Positions 1-10,589 of a stretch of 64,000 nucleotides of DNA are shown here, piece after piece. Position 1 is the first letter of the stretch. Every line of letters begins with the position of its first letter. Under the pieces are notes generated by a model, which saw only the letters and a program-made list of their open reading frames with translations, had not been told where the DNA came from and searched no databases. The DNA lies in contig NZ_BCBA01000004.1 in NCBI RefSeq assembly GCF_001320245.1, forward strand, positions 62,001-126,000, given 5' to 3'. Position numbers and translations under genes: made by a program. The DNA is from Pseudomonas sp. NBRC 111124. GTDB taxonomy: Bacteria; Pseudomonadota; Gammaproteobacteria; Pseudomonadales; Pseudomonadaceae.

Positions 1-2396
1 TCTACGCCAAGAGCGTCCAAGGCCTGACGCAGGGATCCGGGTTTTGACAGGCGATCAATTTTTTCGGCCACCTTGACCTGCGGCGAAGGCAAATAGTCCG
101 GGATGATCACTGAGGTCACTTGACCTGCAACCACGCCTGCTGCATGCGTACCCACCACCGGTACCACCGAGCCGACTGCGGCACCCAGAAAGCTGCCTGC
201 CGACACCGTGGCCGCCTTGATTCCAGAGAAGACTGCACCATAGGTGGTGGTTCGCCTTTTCGATTCCAGAAAATCACGACTCCGTTCCTTTAGCGTCCGC
301 AGAATGCCCCCGGCCTCCCTGACCGCCTTGTACTTCCTGTAGATATCCCTTTCTGCCGACAATCCATCGTCATCACCCCACGTCAGCGGAGAGTTGCGCA
401 CCATTCGATAGACATTCATGCCGTCCACCCAGCCTGCCGGGTCGGCACTCAACCAGCGTGCGACCCAGGGTTGGTAATAGCGCTGGCCGAAGTAATACAA
501 CCCCGTCGCATCCCGCTCCTTGCCGGCAAAACGCTGTGTTCTATAACCTGCCTCCACTTCGTTGCGGGTCGACCACACGGCGGTGCCGCCGTAGGGGTAA
601 TAGTCCTCACGGCTGATTACCTGCCCGCTGCCGTCCAGCTCCAGGCCGACACTTGCGGTCAAATTGCCGTATGAGTAACGCAATGCACCGTTCTCGATGC
701 CTGCCGGCAGTCCGACCTGCCAATGCAGCACCCGCACCTGCACCCTACCCACCCCACCGACCTGCAACACCTGCAACGCCTGGGTAACATCCAGGCCATG
801 ACGCCAGGTGCGCATTTCGAGGGCGGGCAGATACAGCACGTGTTCGCTGCCGGAAGCGTAAATCGAGATTTTTTCCGTGCGCTGCCGATTGCCGTCGTAC
901 CGGTAGCACTCTCCCTCCATCAGGCCGTGATCGCCAGCCACCAGCACGACCTCATGCAAGGCCTGTCGAGAAGTCCACGACAGCGCCTGACCTGGCTGCA
1001 GCAAACGTTGATTACCTGCCGCATCGAACAGCGCAGCCACTTGCAACGGGTCTTCGGTTAATGCGCTCGACACGGCGCGGTTGCTGCGCCCGGACACGGT
1101 GATGGCCAGCGTGTAGCTGCCCCGGGCCAGGGGTGATACGTGGCTGATGCGGTTCAGATTGCCCCCACGATCATAGGCATAGCGGCGGACGTAGTTCACC
1201 AGCGAGCCGTCTTGGCCACGCAGGGGTATGGAAGGCGGGAGCAAGGCCGGATTACGTTGCGCGTTTTCAGCCATTTCGCGACCGCTGGCCGAGACCAGTT
1301 GATAGAGGGTGTCGTATTCACAATGCTGCGCGGGCATGACCTTCTGGTTATTCCAGAATCGCGTCGCCTCGGCGTCGCTGTACACGCCAACCACATTGCC
1401 CACGGGGTCATACGCGTAATGCAGCGCCTGCAGCAACCTTGGCCCGAACGCATGCCCGGCAGGTCGCTGTATACGCATGCCGCAAAGGCGCTGGGTCCTC
1501 GGCTCATAGCTGTAGTGCGTGACGACACCGTTGCCGTGCACTTCACCCAAGGTCTCGCCACTGGCCGCATAGGTCCGCGACTTGAGCACGATGCGTTCGA
1601 TGCCACCCTCGAGGGTCAGCCAACTGTTGGCGAGTGAACCTGCAACATCGTATGCGTGCCGCTGCACATGATCTTGCGCATCGATCTGCTCGCGCAACGC
1701 GCCCATGGCGTCCACCGCATAGCAGGTGGTGTAGGGCGTCGGCGACAACAGCAGATCCCACTGCTCCACGCTTGCACCTCGCCAATCGGCCTCGCTACCG
1801 GGCTTGAGCAACCTTCTGGTGGTCGCCAGCGCCACCCCGGTGATGCCCACTCGGTCCTGGCCGAGGCAACCCGCCGTGTCGTAGTGACGGACGCACAGCC
1901 CGGCCAGGTTGCGCGCCTTGATCGCCGTCGATGCATCCCCCCAGTTGAAACGCTCCACGATAACCCGTGGTTGTGCGCTGACCTGCTCGCTGACATAGGT
2001 CAAACGACCGGCCAGCGGTACTGCTTCATAGTGCTGCCGACGCGTGACGCCCATTCCATTAACCTGCAGCAGCGCGCGGCCGTCGATACTGGCCAGGGAC
2101 ATATCGGTACCGGCATCGACGCAATCGGTTCGTGACAGCCGCCCACTGAATGAGTAGCGCATCGAGCAATTGACCAGCCCCTCGTCCTCGCCCTGAGCGT
2201 GCTCGTGCAAACGCGGGTCGACGCTGTTCAGCCGTTGCCCGAGCGCGTTGAATCGATGGCGGGTGATGCGCGGGTCAGTCTGGGCCATCGCTTGTGGATG
2301 GCGGTGGTAAGCGATTTCGCGCACACCCAGCCCCCTGTTATCAGTGATCATCACGTCGGGCGTGCCGCAATGGAGGGCCTGAGCGTTCCTGTTCAT
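1..2396 (-). CDS. RHS repeat-associated core domain protein (3' end outside window)
   Basis: Translation of the reverse strand is open from the ATG to the window edge, about 798 residues, with no stop seen. It carries YD/RHS-type repeats such as YAYDRGGNLNRISHV and then the hallmark RHS core near residues 610-680 (GLYYFGQRYYQPWVARWLSADP, read here in two parts GLYYFGQRYYQPW and VARWLSADPAGW). After the core the sequence changes character: a charged stretch, then a glycine/alanine-rich hydrophobic segment (AVGSVVPVVGTHAAG), which is where polymorphic toxin tips begin in this family. RHS proteins form a shell that encloses and delivers a variable C-terminal toxin. An in-frame ATG lies nine bases upstream (2405); I prefer this one because an AGGA sits 8 bases before it. 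The toxin end and any immunity gene lie outside the window, so the toxin activity cannot be called. Confidence 0.85.
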   Translation of the reverse strand, partial: MNRNAQALHCGTPDVMITDNRGLGVREIAYHRHPQAMAQTDPRITRHRFNALGQRLNSVDPRLHEHAQGEDEGLVNCSMRYSFSGRLSRTDCVDAGTDMSLASIDGRALLQVNGMGVTRRQHYEAVPLAGRLTYVSEQVSAQPRVIVERFNWGDASTAIKARNLAGLCVRHYDTAGCLGQDRVGITGVALATTRRLLKPGSEADWRGASVEQWDLLLSPTPYTTCYAVDAMGALREQIDAQDHVQRHAYDVAGSLANSWLTLEGGIERIVLKSRTYAASGETLGEVHGNGVVTHYSYEPRTQRLCGMRIQRPAGHAFGPRLLQALHYAYDPVGNVVGVYSDAEATRFWNNQKVMPAQHCEYDTLYQLVSASGREMAENAQRNPALLPPSIPLRGQDGSLVNYVRRYAYDRGGNLNRISHVSPLARGSYTLAITVSGRSNRAVSSALTEDPLQVAALFDAAGNQRLLQPGQALSWTSRQALHEVVLVAGDHGLMEGECYRYDGNRQRTEKISIYASGSEHVLYLPALEMRTWRHGLDVTQALQVLQVGGVGRVQVRVLHWQVGLPAGIENGALRYSYGNLTASVGLELDGSGQVISREDYYPYGGTAVWSTRNEVEAGYRTQRFAGKERDATGLYYFGQRYYQPWVARWLSADPAGWVDGMNVYRMVRNSPLTWGDDDGLSAERDIYRKYKAVREAGGILRTLKERSRDFLESKRRTTTYGAVFSGIKAATVSAGSFLGAAVGSVVPVVGTHAAGVVAGQVTSVIIPDYLPSPQVKVAEKIDRLSKPGSLRQALDALGV

Positions 2397-2632
2397 ACCG
2401 TTCATCCTGGGTATTTGCTCGTTGCAGACTTTTTAGCCTAGACACTACTGACCACCTCACAAGGAACAGCACAGGCTCCGACGGGGCCAACCGATAGAGG
2501 TGCAGCGTCTGCCAGCCCTCACCCAATTCGTCACTGACCGTTCCCGATCCGCGACGGATGTATTATCGTGGCGAGGTGCGCATATAACAGCAGCCCGAGC
2601 AATCGGGCACTTGCAAGACAATCGAGGGTGTC

Positions 2633-3652
2633 ATGAGTAACGAAAGCATTAACTGGGACAAGCTGGGTTTCGACTACATCAAGACCGACAAGCGCTACCT
2701 GTCCGTATGGCGCAATGGTGAGTGGGACAAAGGCACCCTGACCGAAGACAACGTGCTGCACATCAGTGAAGGCTCCACTGCCCTGCACTATGGCCAGCAG
2801 TGCTTCGAAGGCCTCAAGGCCTACCGTTGCAAGGATGGCTCGATCAACCTGTTCCGCCCAGACCAGAACGCCGCCCGCATGCAGCGCAGCTGCGCGCGCC
2901 TGCTGATGCCGCAGGTGCCGACCGATGTGTTCATCGAAGCGTGCAAGCAAGTGGTCAAGGCCAACGAGAAGTTCGTCCCGCCGCACGGCAAAGGCGCCCT
3001 GTACCTGCGCCCGTTCGTGATTGGCACCGGTGACAACATTGGCGTGCGCACCGCCCCCGAGTTCATCTTCTCGATCTTCGCCATCCCGGTTGGCTCGTAC
3101 TTCAAGGGCGGCATGAAGCCGCACAACTTCCAGATTTCCAGCTTCGACCGTGCCGCCCCTCAGGGCACTGGCGCAGCCAAGGTCGGTGGCAACTACGCGG
3201 CCAGCCTGCAGCCAGGCGCTGAGGCCAAGAAGGCCAACTTCGCCGACGCCATCTACCTCGATCCACTGACCCACACCAAGATCGAGGAAGTCGGTTCGGC
3301 CAACTTCTTCGGCATCACTGCCAACAACGAATTCGTCACCCCGAAGTCGGCCTCGGTTCTGCCAGGCATCACCCGCCTGTCGCTGATGGAACTGGCGCAA
3401 TCGCGCCTGGGCCTGACCGTGATCGAAGGCGACGTTGAGATCAGCAAGCTCGACCGCTTCATCGAAGCCGGCGCTTGCGGCACCGCCGCGGTGATCACCC
3501 CAATCGGTGGCATCGAGTACAATGGCAAGCTACACGTGTTCCACGACCTGGAAAAAGTCGGCCCGGTCACCCAGAAGCTCTACAACGAGCTGACCGGTAT
3601 CCAGAGCGGCGACGTCGAAGCGCCAGCAGGCTGGATCGTCAAGGTCGCCTGA
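2633..3652 (+). CDS. ilvE: Branched-chain amino acid aminotransferase
   Basis: A 339-residue PLP fold-type IV aminotransferase that makes the last step of leucine, isoleucine and valine synthesis, transferring the amino group from glutamate to the branched 2-oxo acids in the cytosol. Visible family features are the LHYGQQCFEGLKAY segment (about 51-64), the expected PLP lysine in GAAKVGGNYAAS (about K183), and the EEVGSANFF segment that holds the cofactor. Length fits the longer, eukaryote-like BCAT subtype common in Pseudomonas. The ATG has GAGGGTG just upstream. It stands alone and is followed by a strong terminator, so it is probably monocistronic. A long reading frame on the opposite strand is a shadow of high GC3 coding. 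Confidence 0.96.
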   Translation: MSNESINWDKLGFDYIKTDKRYLSVWRNGEWDKGTLTEDNVLHISEGSTALHYGQQCFEGLKAYRCKDGSINLFRPDQNAARMQRSCARLLMPQVPTDVFIEACKQVVKANEKFVPPHGKGALYLRPFVIGTGDNIGVRTAPEFIFSIFAIPVGSYFKGGMKPHNFQISSFDRAAPQGTGAAKVGGNYAASLQPGAEAKKANFADAIYLDPLTHTKIEEVGSANFFGITANNEFVTPKSASVLPGITRLSLMELAQSRLGLTVIEGDVEISKLDRFIEAGACGTAAVITPIGGIEYNGKLHVFHDLEKVGPVTQKLYNELTGIQSGDVEAPAGWIVKVA

Positions 3653-3675
3653 GCCGCTGCGCCACGCTGACCGAC

Positions 3676-3712
3676 GGGGCATGCCAGACACTGGCATGCC
3701 CCGTTTTGTTTT
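3676..3712 (+). terminator. Rho-independent terminator of ilvE
   Basis: A perfect 12-bp stem (GGGGCATGCCAG / CTGGCATGCCCC) with a 3-base ACA loop is followed directly by GTTTTGTTTT. It lies 24 bases after the ilvE stop and separates it from the two-component genes. Confidence 0.93.
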
Positions 3713-3798
3713 ACCCGGCGTAGATGAATTTTTCTTAAATCGCCGTTTGGCTATTCTTTGGCACAATCAAGTCTCCAAATAGACGCCCAGGAACGAGC

Positions 3799-4479
3799 AT
3801 GCCACGCGTACTGACCATCGAAGACGACGCCGTCACCGGCCAGGAAATCGTCGCCGAACTCTCCAGCCATGGCCTGGATGTGGATTGGGCCGACAACGGC
3901 CGCGAGGGCCTGGCCAAGGCCATTGCCGGCGGTTACGACCTGATCACCGTCGACCGCATGCTGCCCGAGGTCGATGGCCTGACGATCGTCACCACCCTGC
4001 GCAACCTCAAAATCGCCACGCCGATCCTGATGATCAGCGCCCTGTCTGACGTCGACGAGCGTGTGCGCGGCTTGCGCGCCGGTGGCGACGACTACCTGAC
4101 CAAGCCGTTCGCCTCCGACGAGATGGCGGCACGGGTCGAGGTGTTGCTGCGTCGCAACAGCGTACCCATGACCCAGACCCGCCTGCAGGTCGCCGACCTG
4201 CAGCTGGACCTGATCAGCCACGAGGCTCGCCGCGGCGAGCACACCCTCAACCTGTTGCCTACCGAGTACAAGCTGCTGGAATACCTGATGCGCCACAGCG
4301 GCCAGGTGATCACGCGGATGATGATCTTCGAGGAAGTCTGGGGCTACCACTTCGACCCGGGCACCAACCTGATCGACGTGCATATCGGTCGCCTGCGCAA
4401 GAAGATCGACTCCCCCGGCCAGTCGCCACTGATCCGTACGGTACGGGGCTCGGGCTATGCCATTGCTGAACCCGTCTAA
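3799..4479 (+). CDS. OmpR/PhoB-family response regulator
   Basis: A 226-residue DNA-binding response regulator. The receiver domain (about 1-118) shows the acidic pair E8-D9-D10, phospho-acceptor D52 in ITVDRMLP, S80 and K102 in TKPF. The C-terminal domain (about 128-224) is the OmpR-type winged helix, with LLPTEYKLLEYL, TRMMIFEEVWG and the end motif RTVRGSGYAI. AGGA lies 7 bases before the ATG. The next gene starts inside its last codons, so it is translationally coupled to the cognate sensor kinase. The signal cannot be deduced from sequence. Confidence 0.93.
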   Translation: MPRVLTIEDDAVTGQEIVAELSSHGLDVDWADNGREGLAKAIAGGYDLITVDRMLPEVDGLTIVTTLRNLKIATPILMISALSDVDERVRGLRAGGDDYLTKPFASDEMAARVEVLLRRNSVPMTQTRLQVADLQLDLISHEARRGEHTLNLLPTEYKLLEYLMRHSGQVITRMMIFEEVWGYHFDPGTNLIDVHIGRLRKKIDSPGQSPLIRTVRGSGYAIAEPV

Positions 4480-5848
4480 GGGCTGGAGTTCGTCCACCAG
4501 CCGCTTGTTGGCGCTGTACAGCTTTCTCTTCGTGGCCTGGAGCAGCATCCTCATGGGGGTGCTGTACTTCGAGGTCTCGAGCTACCTGAACAAGCTCACC
4601 CGCCATTCCATGCTGCAGCGCCAGCACCTGTTCGCACACATGAGCGGCAAGCAGCTGGACGACGCCCTGGTCGCCAGCCAGGCCTTCGAAGAACGCAGTT
4701 TCGATGCCTATGGCCTGTTCGACGCCCAGTTCAACCCGGTGGGCGGGCGCATTCGCGCGATCCCCCCTGATCTGGGCCTGGACGGCAAGGTGCACGAGCT
4801 CCAGCGCTGCCTGGACGCCGATGATCCGCACATGCCCCGTGACAGCTGCGATGCGGTGGCGATCAAGGTGCAGGATGGCCGCTGGCTGGTGCTGTTCCGC
4901 GACAATGGTTCGCTGTTCGTGGTCACCCGCATCATCCTGCATGCATTGCTGTGGGGCATCTCACTGACCCTGATCCCGGGCTTTGCCGGCTGGTACCTGC
5001 TGCGCCGTCGCCCGCTGAAGCGCATCCGTGCTATCCAGGCCCAGGCCGAGCTGATCGTCGCGGGTGACCTGACCCACCGTTTGCCGCTGTCGGCACGCCG
5101 CGATGAGCTGGACATGCTGGCAGACATCGTCAATGCCATGCTTGACCGCATCGAGCGGCTGATGCATGAGGTCAAAGGCGTCTGCGACAATATCGCCCAC
5201 GACTTGCGCACGCCCCTCACCCGCCTGCGGGCGCAGCTGTACCGTATTCGTCAGCAGAGTGCGCACGACTCGCCACAAGCCGAGGCGCTGGACCAGGCGA
5301 TTGGCGAGACCGACACGTTGATGGCACGCTTTCGTGGCCTGTTACGCATCAGCGAATTGGAAGACCGCCAGCGTCGCGCCGGTTTCGTTGAGCTTGATCC
5401 GCATGATCTGCTGGTGGAATTGCACGATTTCTACCTGCCGCTGGCCGAAGATGGCGGTATTCGCCTGAACCTTGATCAGCCTGCGCAATTGCCAGCGCTG
5501 CATGGTGATCGCGAGTTGCTGTTCGAGGCGCTGGCCAACCTGGTGGGCAATGCCATCAAGTTCACACCCGAAGACGGTCGCGTTGCCATCAGGGCGACTC
5601 AGGATGAGCTGGGTGTGCACGTTGCCATCGAAGACAGCGGGCCGGGGATTCCTGAAGAAGAGCGGACTGCGGTGTTGAAGCGGTTCTACCGCAGCGAGGA
5701 AGGCCACCGCCATTCCGGGTTCGGCCTGGGGTTATCGATCGTTGCGGCGATCGTCGACCTGCATGGGTTCGGGCTTGAAATTGGCGAGAGCGAGCTGGGT
5801 GGGGCGAAGCTGGTGCTGCACTGCCCACTGGCCGGCTTGGCCAAATAA
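4457..5848 (+). CDS. Sensor histidine kinase
   Basis: A 463-residue inner-membrane kinase paired with the preceding regulator, whose 3' end it overlaps by 23 bases. Transmembrane segments are visible near residues 17-38 and 155-181, enclosing a periplasmic sensor of about 115 residues with no recognisable ligand domain. A HAMP linker follows. The H box is NIAHDLRTPLTRLR with phospho-acceptor H248. The ATPase domain shows NLVGNAIKFTPEDG (N box), DSGPGIPEEE (G1) and GFGLGLSIV (G2). All catalytic boxes are intact. The stimulus is unknown; the small periplasmic region has two cysteines (about 118 and 131) that could form a disulfide. Confidence 0.93.
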   Translation: MPLLNPSKGWSSSTSRLLALYSFLFVAWSSILMGVLYFEVSSYLNKLTRHSMLQRQHLFAHMSGKQLDDALVASQAFEERSFDAYGLFDAQFNPVGGRIRAIPPDLGLDGKVHELQRCLDADDPHMPRDSCDAVAIKVQDGRWLVLFRDNGSLFVVTRIILHALLWGISLTLIPGFAGWYLLRRRPLKRIRAIQAQAELIVAGDLTHRLPLSARRDELDMLADIVNAMLDRIERLMHEVKGVCDNIAHDLRTPLTRLRAQLYRIRQQSAHDSPQAEALDQAIGETDTLMARFRGLLRISELEDRQRRAGFVELDPHDLLVELHDFYLPLAEDGGIRLNLDQPAQLPALHGDRELLFEALANLVGNAIKFTPEDGRVAIRATQDELGVHVAIEDSGPGIPEEERTAVLKRFYRSEEGHRHSGFGLGLSIVAAIVDLHGFGLEIGESELGGAKLVLHCPLAGLAK

Positions 5849-5850
5849 AG

Positions 5851-5958
5851 CTGGGGCCGCTTTGCGGCCCTTTCGCGACACAAGGCCGCTCCTACAGGAG
5901 ATCGCATTCCTCTGTAGGAGCGGCCTTGTGTCGCGAAAGGGCTGCAAAGCAGCCCCAG
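5851..5958. repeat. Inverted REP-like pair between convergent genes
   Basis: Two long arms, roughly CTTTCGCGACACAAGGCCGC plus TCCTACAG and their reverse complement, face each other around a short spacer, with flanking GGGGCCGC/GCAGCCCC-type bases extending the symmetry imperfectly. It fills the gap between the convergent kinase gene and cysS and could end transcription from both sides. It resembles the bacterial interspersed mosaic elements common in P. putida. Confidence 0.8.
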
Positions 5959-5967
5959 TTACGTCAA

Positions 5968-7350
5968 TCAGTCAGCCAGACGCCAGGTGGTAGCACCCTT
6001 GCTGTCTTCCAGCACCACACCCATGGCAGTGATCTGGTCACGGATACGGTCGGACTCAGCCCAGTTCTTGTCCGCACGCGCCTGCAGGCGCGCCTGGATC
6101 AAGGCTTCCACCTCAGCTGCATCGACCTTGCCTTCGGCCCCTGCCCGCAGGAAATCATCGGCCTCCAGCTGCAACACACCCAGCACATCCCCCAGCTCGC
6201 GCAGGCGACCGGCCAGGCCCGCCGCCGCGTCGACATCGCTGTCACGTAGGCGGTTGATTTCGCGCACCAGGTCGAATAGCACGGCGCAGGCTTCCGGCGT
6301 ACCAAAGTCGTCGTTCATCGCCACGCTGAAGCGCTCGACGAAGGCCTCGCCACCCTTGGCGGCAACCCGCGGCAAGCCGCGCAGCGCGTGGTAGAAGCGC
6401 TCCAGGGCGCCCTTGGCATCGCGCAGGCTGTCTTCGGAGTAGTTGATGGCGCTGCGGTAGTGGCTGGCCACCAGCAGGTAGCGCACCACCTCCGGGTGGT
6501 ACTTGTCGAGCACATCACGGATGGTGAAGAAGTTGTTCAACGACTTGGACATCTTCTCGCCATTGATGCGGATCATGCCGCAGTGCATCCAGCTGTTGGC
6601 GTACTGCTTGCCAGTGGCCGCCTCGCTCTGCGCAATCTCGTTCTCGTGGTGCGGAAACTCCAGGTCGCTGCCGCCACCGTGGATGTCGAAACTCTCGCCC
6701 AAGCAGCAAGTGGACATCACCGAGCACTCGATGTGCCAGCCCGGACGGCCCGGACCCCACGGCGAATCCCAATAAGGCTCGCCCGGCTTGACGCCTTTCC
6801 ACAGGACGAAGTCCAGTGGATCCTGCTTGGCCTCGTCGACCTCGATGCGGGCACCGATGCGCAGGTCTTCGATCTTCTTGCGTGACAGCTTGCCGTAGCC
6901 GACGAACTTGCCGACCCGGTAGTACACGTCGCCGTTGCCCGGCGCGTAGGCGTAGCCTTTGTCGATCAAGGTCTGGATCATCGCATGCATGCCGACGATA
7001 TGGTCGGTGGCACGCGGTTCCAGGTCCGGCTTGAGGATGTTCAGGCGGCGCTCGTCCTCGTGCATCGCGTCGATCATGCGCGCGGTCAGGGCGTCGAACG
7101 CCTCGCCGTTTTCGTTGGCGCGATTGATGATCTTGTCGTCGATGTCGGTGATGTTGCGCACGTAGGTCAAGTCGTAGCCGCTTTTACGCAGCCAACGGGT
7201 TACCAGGTCGAACGCCACCATGCTGCGGCCGTGGCCAAGGTGGCAGTAGTCGTACACGGTCATGCCGCACACGTACATGCGCACCTTGTTGCCGTCCAGC
7301 GGCTTGAAGGCTTCCTTGGTCTTGCTCAGCGTGTTGTAGATGGTAAGCAC
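5968..7350 (-). CDS. cysS: Cysteinyl-tRNA synthetase
   Basis: A 460-residue class I synthetase that charges tRNA-Cys. It has the zinc-binding C28 of VCGMTVYD, the HIGH-type motif HLGH (about 37-40) and the KMSKSLNN loop (about 265-272). The central segment [13 protein letters not shown] is typical of CysS. The start is GTG, with AAGGA six bases before it. It lies 9 bases after glnS on the same strand, so the two synthetase genes are probably one transcript. Confidence 0.97.
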   Translation of the reverse strand: MLTIYNTLSKTKEAFKPLDGNKVRMYVCGMTVYDYCHLGHGRSMVAFDLVTRWLRKSGYDLTYVRNITDIDDKIINRANENGEAFDALTARMIDAMHEDERRLNILKPDLEPRATDHIVGMHAMIQTLIDKGYAYAPGNGDVYYRVGKFVGYGKLSRKKIEDLRIGARIEVDEAKQDPLDFVLWKGVKPGEPYWDSPWGPGRPGWHIECSVMSTCCLGESFDIHGGGSDLEFPHHENEIAQSEAATGKQYANSWMHCGMIRINGEKMSKSLNNFFTIRDVLDKYHPEVVRYLLVASHYRSAINYSEDSLRDAKGALERFYHALRGLPRVAAKGGEAFVERFSVAMNDDFGTPEACAVLFDLVREINRLRDSDVDAAAGLAGRLRELGDVLGVLQLEADDFLRAGAEGKVDAAEVEALIQARLQARADKNWAESDRIRDQITAMGVVLEDSKGATTWRLAD

Positions 7351-7359
7351 GGCGGTTCC

Positions 7360-9063
<1,704 letters not shown>

Positions 9064-9311
9064 AGGATCCTTGAATGCACGTGTCCGGCCTGGGTAGGCC
9101 GATTGAATCAAAGGGCCTATCATAGCCGAAGCAGTCAAGCTGCTGACAGCCGGGCACTGACAAACTGGCGCGATTTATCGCGATCCGTGCAAAATGGCCG
9201 CTGCGCGTCATGAACCAAGCACATGTGCCGCGGCCGCCAGATCTAGCGTCAGGTGATAATCCGCGCCTGGCGCGCCCTAATTCCGATTGCCTTGAGAGAG
9301 CGAGTTTCAGC

Positions 9312-9815
9312 ATGTCCAAAGTCAAACTGACCACCAACCACGGCGATATCGTCCTGCAACTGGACGCCGAGAAAGCCCCGCTGACCGTGGCCAACTTCAT
9401 TGAGTACGTCAAAGCCGGCCATTACAGCAACGTCGTCTTCCACCGCGTGATCAAGGGCTTCATGATCCAGGGCGGCGGTTTCGAGCCAGGCATGAAAGAA
9501 AAGACTGACAAGCGTGCCAGCATCCAGAACGAAGCTGACAATGGCCTGAAGAACGACAAGTACACCATCGCCATGGCCCGCACCATGGATCCGCACTCCG
9601 CATCCGCGCAGTTCTTCATCAATGCTTCCAACAATGACTTCCTCAACCACAGCGGCAAGAACACCCAGGGTTGGGGCTACGCCGTATTCGGCGAAGTGAT
9701 CGAAGGCCGTGAAGTCGTCGACGCCATCGAGAAGGTTGCCACCGGCTCCAAAGCTGGCCACCAGGACGTGCCAAAAGAGGACGTGATCATCGAGAAAGCC
9801 GAGATCATTGAGTGA
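9312..9815 (+). CDS. ppiB: Cytoplasmic peptidyl-prolyl cis-trans isomerase B
   Basis: A 167-residue cyclophilin that isomerises prolyl peptide bonds during folding. Active-site segments [17 protein letters not shown] and [12 protein letters not shown] are intact. There is no signal peptide, so it is the cytosolic form. The open frame extends upstream, but the [11 protein letters not shown] start matches the family. It overlaps lpxH by four bases. This ppiB-lpxH pair diverging from glnS is a conserved pseudomonad arrangement as I know it. Confidence 0.95.
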   Translation: MSKVKLTTNHGDIVLQLDAEKAPLTVANFIEYVKAGHYSNVVFHRVIKGFMIQGGGFEPGMKEKTDKRASIQNEADNGLKNDKYTIAMARTMDPHSASAQFFINASNNDFLNHSGKNTQGWGYAVFGEVIEGREVVDAIEKVATGSKAGHQDVPKEDVIIEKAEIIE

Positions 9816-10534
9816 TCCTGCTGATCTCTGATCTGCACTTGCAAGAAGAACGCCCGGACATTACCCGGGCGTTTCTTGATCTGCTCGACGGCCGTGCCCG
9901 TCACGCCAGGGCGTTATACATCCTCGGCGACTTCTTCGAAGCGTGGATCGGCGACGATGCCATGACCCCGTTCCAGCAGTCGATCTGCCAGGCCTTGCGC
10001 CAGCTCAGCGACAGCGGCACGGCAATCTACCTGATGCACGGCAACCGCGACTTCCTGATTGGCCAGGACTTCTGCGCAGAGGCTGGCTGCACGCTGTTGG
10101 CCGACCCGAGCGTGATCGAACTGGGCGGTGAACAGGTGTTGCTCATGCATGGCGACACCCTGTGCACCCGCGACCTGGCCTACATGAAGATGCGCCGCTA
10201 CCTACGCAACCCGGTGAGCCTGTGGATCCTTCGGCACCTGCCGCTGGCCACTCGGCAGAAACTGGCGCGCAAGCTGCGCAGCGAGAGCCGTGCGCAGACC
10301 CGCATGAAGGCTACCGAGATCGTCGATGTCACGCCGGAGGAAGTGCCGAAGGTGATGGCGGCGTACGGCGTGCGCACGCTGGTGCATGGCCATACCCACC
10401 GGCCGGCAATTCACAAGCTGGTGGTGGAGGGTGAACCGGCACGGCGGATTGTGCTGGGGGATTGGGACAGGCGGGGCTGGACCCTGCAGGTCGATGGGCA
10501 AGGCTTTGCCCTGGAGCCTTTCGAGTTTTCCTGA
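9812..10534 (+). CDS. lpxH: UDP-2,3-diacylglucosamine diphosphatase
   Basis: A 240-residue calcineurin-like metallophosphoesterase that hydrolyses UDP-2,3-diacylglucosamine to lipid X in lipid A synthesis, acting at the inner membrane surface. Metal ligands are visible: DLH (D7, H9), GDFFEAW, GNRDFL, HGD and GHTHRP. The start is GTG inside the ppiB stop (a GTGA overlap), which implies translational coupling. Length matches the family. Confidence 0.95.
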   Translation: MILLISDLHLQEERPDITRAFLDLLDGRARHARALYILGDFFEAWIGDDAMTPFQQSICQALRQLSDSGTAIYLMHGNRDFLIGQDFCAEAGCTLLADPSVIELGGEQVLLMHGDTLCTRDLAYMKMRRYLRNPVSLWILRHLPLATRQKLARKLRSESRAQTRMKATEIVDVTPEEVPKVMAAYGVRTLVHGHTHRPAIHKLVVEGEPARRIVLGDWDRRGWTLQVDGQGFALEPFEFS

Positions 10535-10550
10535 CAGATCAAGTTGACTC

Positions 10551-10572
10551 CTTCGCGGGCACGCCCGCGAAG
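10551..10572. repeat. REP-like palindrome
   Basis: CTTCGCGGG and CCCGCGAAG face each other around a 4-base loop, between the convergent ends of lpxH and the acylase gene. It is the core of the P. putida REP family and may serve as a transcript end for both genes. Confidence 0.75.
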
Positions 10573-10589
10573 AGGCTATCAAAGGCTAC

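Noticed and set aside
2341..2526. A 61-codon reverse frame upstream of the RHS gene
   Set aside because: It overlaps the RHS start in another frame and shows no ribosome site or family.
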